A stretch of DNA of 18,379 bases from Candidatus Njordarchaeota archaeon. GTDB taxonomy: Archaea; Thermoproteota; JANJXX01; Panguiarchaeales; Panguiarchaeaceae. The notes under the pieces are model-generated. The model was not told the DNA's origin, ran no database searches, and saw only the letters and a program-made list of their open reading frames with translations. The position numbers and the translations under genes are program-made. Below, in pieces: positions 15,101 to 18,379 of the stretch. Positions within the stretch are counted from its first letter, which is position 1; each line of letters starts with the position of its first letter. Where the stretch lies: contig JAGSHR010000111.1 in the NCBI GenBank assembly GCA_029855985.1, positions 1-18,379 on the forward strand, in the 5' to 3' direction.

Positions 15101-16543
15101 ATGTTCTTGACTCAATCAAAGAGAATTATAAAAACATTGGTTTACCTTGCTCTAATATTTTCTTTATATTCTCTGACTGTGAGTACACTTGGGGGGGAAG
15201 CAGACACAGCAAATTATTCCATTCTCAACACAAGTGATTCTGGATTAAGTACTCTAAGGACAATTATTGAGAGAGATATTAGTAGTGAGGTAAATAGGGC
15301 AGTTCAAACTAAGATTCTAACCTCATCTATAAAAAGCCTATCAAGAATAAGTCACGGAGAGAGGGCATTATTAGTGATAATGGGTCCCACTATACCTTAT
15401 AGCTTCGAAGAAGTAATAAGCTTTCTACAATTCATTTACAATAACGGTAGTGTACTAATCGTCGATGACTTTGGCAAAGCTAATACTCTACTAGACAGCC
15501 TATGGCAAATTATTAATTTGGGAAGTTTTCTAATGGGTGGTCAAGGAACAATAATAAAGGGCATATACTTCAATACATCTGCTATCTTAGCGGATGCCGC
15601 ATCATACTATAAGACGCCTATTAATCCTGTTATTACAACGTTCTCTGGGCCTTCCGACCTTACCCAAGGAGTTAACAAAATAGTCACGTTCGCACCCTCA
15701 ACATTAAGCCTAAAGATCGAAACTGAAAATGGAACTGCCTTTGTTCCTCTTCCATATGGTATTTTACAATCTTCTCCTTATAGTTGGTTAGAAACAAACA
15801 CATCAGAAGCCTTAAAAGGAGACATGTCCCCTGATCCTTGGGAATGGGGAGGAATACCTTTTTCCTTGGGTCTAGCCTTTTCGCTTGGAAACATGAAGGT
15901 GGCATTAATAACAGATCCCGATATTTTTTCTAATAAAGCCTTATCTTTACATGGCTTTGACAATCGACAATTCGTGAAAAATCTATTCAAGTGGTTAATA
16001 GGAGATAAGGTGGATACCGTAATTTTTGACGAATCGCATTCAGCTCATTTACCAACAGACCCAATATATGGTTTATCATTATGGCTAAGATTCCTAAGTG
16101 AGATTTCATCTTCATGGTATATCGGCCCGTTCGTTCCATTAATCTTGTTATCGATTATATTCGGTTATCTACCAAAGGAAATTAGGACTAGCACAGTTTT
16201 ATTAAGCAGGGTTGAAAGAGTTACTGAAGAATCACCTTTCAAGCGAAGATTAAAATGGTATGTTCGCTCAAAAGATTATAAGTCAATGGTGTTGCTCCTA
16301 AATAAGTATTTAACTTTGCTCTTAAGGCGGAAATATGGTTTAATGGGTGAAAGCCTAAGTGAGATAATGAGAAAACTATTGATCATCCGACCCGATTTGA
16401 GTAAATATAATGATTTAATAAACGAATATGTAACATTTTCAACCGCGGTTATTGAAGGCGAATCAAAAATAAAGAAACAAAAACAATTATTAGAATTGTT
16501 AGACAAATACGCGAAAATTAAAGAACTGATAATGGCATCATAG
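15101..16543 (+). CDS. membrane protein of the DUF4350 type
   Basis: Function unknown. The 480 residues show an N-terminal signal anchor (about 10-30), then an exported domain with a glutamine-amidotransferase-like fold: ALLVIMGPTIP, a helix SFEEVISFLQFIYNNGS and the strand VLIVDDFG. Later landmarks are GKMKVALITDP-like (GNMKVALITDPDIFSN) and DTVIFDESHSA, which are characteristic of DUF4350. A second membrane helix (about 343-360, FVPLILLSIIFGYLP) precedes a basic cytoplasmic helical tail. It is translationally coupled to the preceding gene: GGAGG at 15089-15093 lies inside that gene and the ATG follows its stop by two bases. In other genomes such proteins sit with MoxR ATPase, DUF58 and transglutaminase genes, none of which is here. 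The 3' end overlaps the convergent dehydrogenase gene by six bases. Confidence 0.75.
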   Translation: MFLTQSKRIIKTLVYLALIFSLYSLTVSTLGGEADTANYSILNTSDSGLSTLRTIIERDISSEVNRAVQTKILTSSIKSLSRISHGERALLVIMGPTIPYSFEEVISFLQFIYNNGSVLIVDDFGKANTLLDSLWQIINLGSFLMGGQGTIIKGIYFNTSAILADAASYYKTPINPVITTFSGPSDLTQGVNKIVTFAPSTLSLKIETENGTAFVPLPYGILQSSPYSWLETNTSEALKGDMSPDPWEWGGIPFSLGLAFSLGNMKVALITDPDIFSNKALSLHGFDNRQFVKNLFKWLIGDKVDTVIFDESHSAHLPTDPIYGLSLWLRFLSEISSSWYIGPFVPLILLSIIFGYLPKEIRTSTVLLSRVERVTEESPFKRRLKWYVRSKDYKSMVLLLNKYLTLLLRRKYGLMGESLSEIMRKLLIIRPDLSKYNDLINEYVTFSTAVIEGESKIKKQKQLLELLDKYAKIKELIMAS

Positions 16544-17518
16544 ATAGTCCTCTCGATTAACAATATTTCTAATTTCTTTTCCCTCAATAAACCTAATAAC
16601 ATTCTCAAGAGCTGAGGTGAAAACTTGAATTCTTATCTCTCTAGCAAACCCGGCAATATGAGGTGTCATCACAACGTTTTCTAACTCGTGAAATGGGAGT
16701 TTTTGATAAAAGTTTTCTTTATAGGGGGTATCTGGGTAGTCCCACCAAACATCAAGCCCCACCTTGAACTCTGGATGTTCTTTAAGAAATTTGTATAGGT
16801 CCTTAATGTTAATAACAGGTCCACGACCAACGTTTATAAGAATGGCATCTTTTTTCATTTTCTGTAGTAGATATAGATTAATAAATCCCCTCGTGTCTTT
16901 ATTTAAAGGCAAAGAGACAAAAATGAAATCACATTTCTCAACAAAATCATATATCTTACTAATTTTGTAGATGCCATCAATAGAAATTTCACCACATTTG
17001 CTTTTTCCGCTTCTATTAAACCCGTAGACTTTAACTCCGTAAGCACTAAGACGCTTTGCCAGTTCACATCCTATAAAACCAAAACCAATAATGCAAGCGT
17101 TTTTGCCATAGATGAGTCTCCCATATTTTCTCCTATCCCATTTACCCTTTCTCATAAGGTAATCATGATAGCAAATATTCTTAATGATAGCATGTAAAAG
17201 CCCCATAGCATGCTCCGCCACAGGAATGGCATTGGCTCCAGCATTGCTAGCGACAATAACAGATTCTGGTAAAAGTTTAAAAGGAACATGATCAGCACCA
17301 GCAGCTAATATTTGGACAAATTTTAGATTTTGCATTTTAGGGAGATCACTCCTAATAATATCTAGGCCGCTCCCTGCAATAATAATTTCAATTTCTCGAA
17401 GAATTTTTTCTTCAGTTATCTCGTCTCTAAAGAATACTTTAGCATAATTTTTCATAGCTTCTCTAATCATCTCTTTTTCATTTTCATTTAACTTAATATA
17501 AATGAGTACATTGGCCAT
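16538..17518 (-). CDS. D-isomer-specific 2-hydroxyacid dehydrogenase
   Basis: NAD(P)-dependent oxidoreductase of the phosphoglycerate/glyoxylate/D-lactate dehydrogenase family, 326 residues. The catalytic domain is split around a Rossmann domain with GFGFIG (145-150). The second beta strand ends GFNRSGK; a basic residue there (R169) rather than the acidic one usual for NAD hints at NADP use. The substrate-binding arginine R232 (NVGRGPVI) and catalytic histidine H287 (TPHIAG) are present. The segment that usually reads DVFxxEP is DVWWDYP (256-262), so the catalytic glutamate position is Y261. AAGADHVP (72-79) is the substrate-loop region. GAGGT on the minus strand (17528-17532) supports the ATG at 17518. 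Substrate unknown. It is too short for a 3-phosphoglycerate dehydrogenase with an ACT domain. Confidence 0.88.
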   Translation of the reverse strand: MANVLIYIKLNENEKEMIREAMKNYAKVFFRDEITEEKILREIEIIIAGSGLDIIRSDLPKMQNLKFVQILAAGADHVPFKLLPESVIVASNAGANAIPVAEHAMGLLHAIIKNICYHDYLMRKGKWDRRKYGRLIYGKNACIIGFGFIGCELAKRLSAYGVKVYGFNRSGKSKCGEISIDGIYKISKIYDFVEKCDFIFVSLPLNKDTRGFINLYLLQKMKKDAILINVGRGPVINIKDLYKFLKEHPEFKVGLDVWWDYPDTPYKENFYQKLPFHELENVVMTPHIAGFAREIRIQVFTSALENVIRFIEGKEIRNIVNREDYL

Positions 17519-17614
17519 AATTATATTACCTCAAAGTCAACTTGTATATGTAAAATATAAAGATTTGGCGACAAAAAATTGAGCAGTTTATTAACTTGAA
17601 TTTTAGAAAATGAA

Positions 17615-17621
17615 AGGTGAT
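17615..17621 (+). promoter_or_regulatory. ribosome binding site choosing ATG 17628
   Basis: AGGTGAT ends six bases before ATG 17628 and is a near-perfect archaeal Shine-Dalgarno site. It lies inside the extra codons that a start at ATG 17610 would require, so the shorter protein is preferred. Confidence 0.7.
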
Positions 17622-17627
17622 ATAAAA

Positions 17628-18338
17628 ATGGAGTTCTTCATTTCAGTTAGGGAACTAGTATCATTGGCGGAAGAAGGTAGAAATGGAAAATACAAAGCGG
17701 CAAAAATGCTAGATATGTTATCACTAGAAGAGACCGAGGATTATATAATTGAATTGGTAAATCTTCTAGAGAGAATCCTAGAAATCGATGAAGAACAGCT
17801 TAAAGATATAGCCTCCAATAAAATTATAAAATTATCTCAGAGAATGAACGAGGAAGCAATTATTAATTTATGTGAGGGTCTCCTCAATTCCCAGAATCCC
17901 TATTTAAAGTATCTTTCAGGACTTATTTTACTAAGAAATATTGATAAAGTCGATAAAGATATTGCAAAAGAATACGCTATTCGACTTTTGATGGTTGCTG
18001 ATGAGGATTTATATAATCTTGGTGTCGCGATCATAAAGGAATTAGAGAAACAATTATCGAAAGATGACATCATGGAGATAATGGAAACAATTTTGAAATC
18101 AAGAACTAAAAAAGGAATCGGGGGGCTTATCTTATTGCTCAGCATAGTTGGCAAAAAACTAACTTTTGAAGAGATAGTTAATTATATATCATATGCTCTA
18201 GAAAACGCGGATAAAAATGAGATTGAGAACATAAAACATGATTTGTCATTACTCAAGGGTATAATCGGCAAAAAGAATTATAAAAGATTACTAGAACATT
18301 TGGGTATTCTTGATTCTTTGAATAATCGAAAAAAATGA
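17628..18338 (+). CDS. hypothetical helical-repeat (HEAT-like) protein
   Basis: I do not recognise this 236-residue protein. It is almost entirely amphipathic alpha helix and acidic, with a helix-pair rhythm of about 35-40 residues: KAAKMLDMLSLEE, DIASNKIIKLSQRM, NPYLKYLSGLILLRNI, DLYNLGVAIIKELEKQL, GIGGLILLLSIVGKKL. This resembles HEAT or armadillo repeats, which usually serve as protein-binding scaffolds. It has no signal sequence, membrane helix, cysteine cluster or nucleotide-binding motif, and is probably cytoplasmic. It is divergent from the dehydrogenase, with a promoter region of about 110 bases containing an A+T-rich stretch, and stands alone in the window. The start is set by the AGGTGAT ribosome binding site. 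Confidence 0.7.
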   Translation: MEFFISVRELVSLAEEGRNGKYKAAKMLDMLSLEETEDYIIELVNLLERILEIDEEQLKDIASNKIIKLSQRMNEEAIINLCEGLLNSQNPYLKYLSGLILLRNIDKVDKDIAKEYAIRLLMVADEDLYNLGVAIIKELEKQLSKDDIMEIMETILKSRTKKGIGGLILLLSIVGKKLTFEEIVNYISYALENADKNEIENIKHDLSLLKGIIGKKNYKRLLEHLGILDSLNNRKK

Positions 18339-18379
18339 ATCAATATATATACATTTACTAAAATTTTTAACTTTTATAA
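18339..18379 (+). other. A+T-rich right edge, possible promoter of the next gene
   Basis: After the last stop the remaining 41 bases are A+T-rich, with AATATATATAC (18342-18352) and TTTTATAA (18372-18379) as possible TATA elements for a gene outside the window, or simply a T-rich termination zone. No coding signal is visible. Confidence 0.25.

Noticed and set aside
16276..16608. Minus-strand frame of 110 codons over the end of the DUF4350-like gene
   Set aside because: Most of it is antisense to a coherent protein end, it overlaps the dehydrogenase gene out of frame, and it has no ribosome binding site.
1..18379. Search for CRISPR repeats, tRNAs, insertion sequences, integrases and attachment sites
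   Set aside because: Reading the intergenic stretches and gene ends showed no spaced direct repeats, no tRNA-like cloverleaf, and no transposase or integrase.

Overview
The window is archaeal. It carries an A/V-type ATP synthase subunit I and subunit F, an archaeal-style RNase P RNA, the small subunit of the archaea-only D-family DNA polymerase, a TFB-like transcription factor, an RNA 3'-phosphate cyclase and the bifunctional fructose-bisphosphate aldolase/phosphatase. Several starts have archaeal TATA boxes at leaderless spacing, and others have GGAGG/AGGTGAT-type ribosome binding sites. PolD argues against the crenarchaeal orders that lack it. The DNA is A+T-rich, while the one stable RNA gene is clearly G+C-rich. 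Together with the bifunctional FBP aldolase/phosphatase, this suggests a thermophile. I cannot place it more precisely than a PolD-bearing archaeal lineage.

Layout. 1-2345: a possible C-terminal gene fragment at the edge, then atpI on the minus strand, then a divergent promoter region. 2346-7334: a plus-strand information-processing stretch holding atpF, the RNase P RNA, thiI, PolD small subunit and a divergent TFB paralogue. 7343-8401: rtcA on the minus strand, convergent with TFB. 8582-10842: a ribbon-less TFB-core-like protein followed by a type II/IV secretion-family ATPase. 10967-12790: FBP aldolase/phosphatase, convergent with a HAD phosphatase resembling archaeal phosphoglycolate phosphatase. 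12783-16543: a tightly coupled pair of membrane/surface proteins resembling the DUF4129 and DUF4350 partners of MoxR loci, but with no MoxR or DUF58 in view. 16538-17518: a D-2-hydroxyacid dehydrogenase on the minus strand. 17628-18338: a helical-repeat protein of unknown function.

Most genes are standard housekeeping genes. The less ordinary parts are: (i) two divergent TFB-like proteins within about 3 kb, one without the B-reader and one without the zinc ribbon, the second directly upstream of a secretion-type ATPase with altered Walker B surroundings and no membrane partner nearby; (ii) the isolated surface pair at 12783-16543; (iii) a dehydrogenase with tyrosine where the family's catalytic glutamate is expected; (iv) a ThiI with neither a rhodanese domain nor a CxxC motif. 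Genes are packed closely: convergent pairs are separated by 8 and 3 bases or overlap by 6, and two divergent starts overlap. I see no tRNA, rRNA, CRISPR array, insertion sequence or integrase, and no intergenic stretch longer than about 210 bases. I do not see a clear-cut new system; the TFB-core/ATPase pair and the surface pair are the best candidates.
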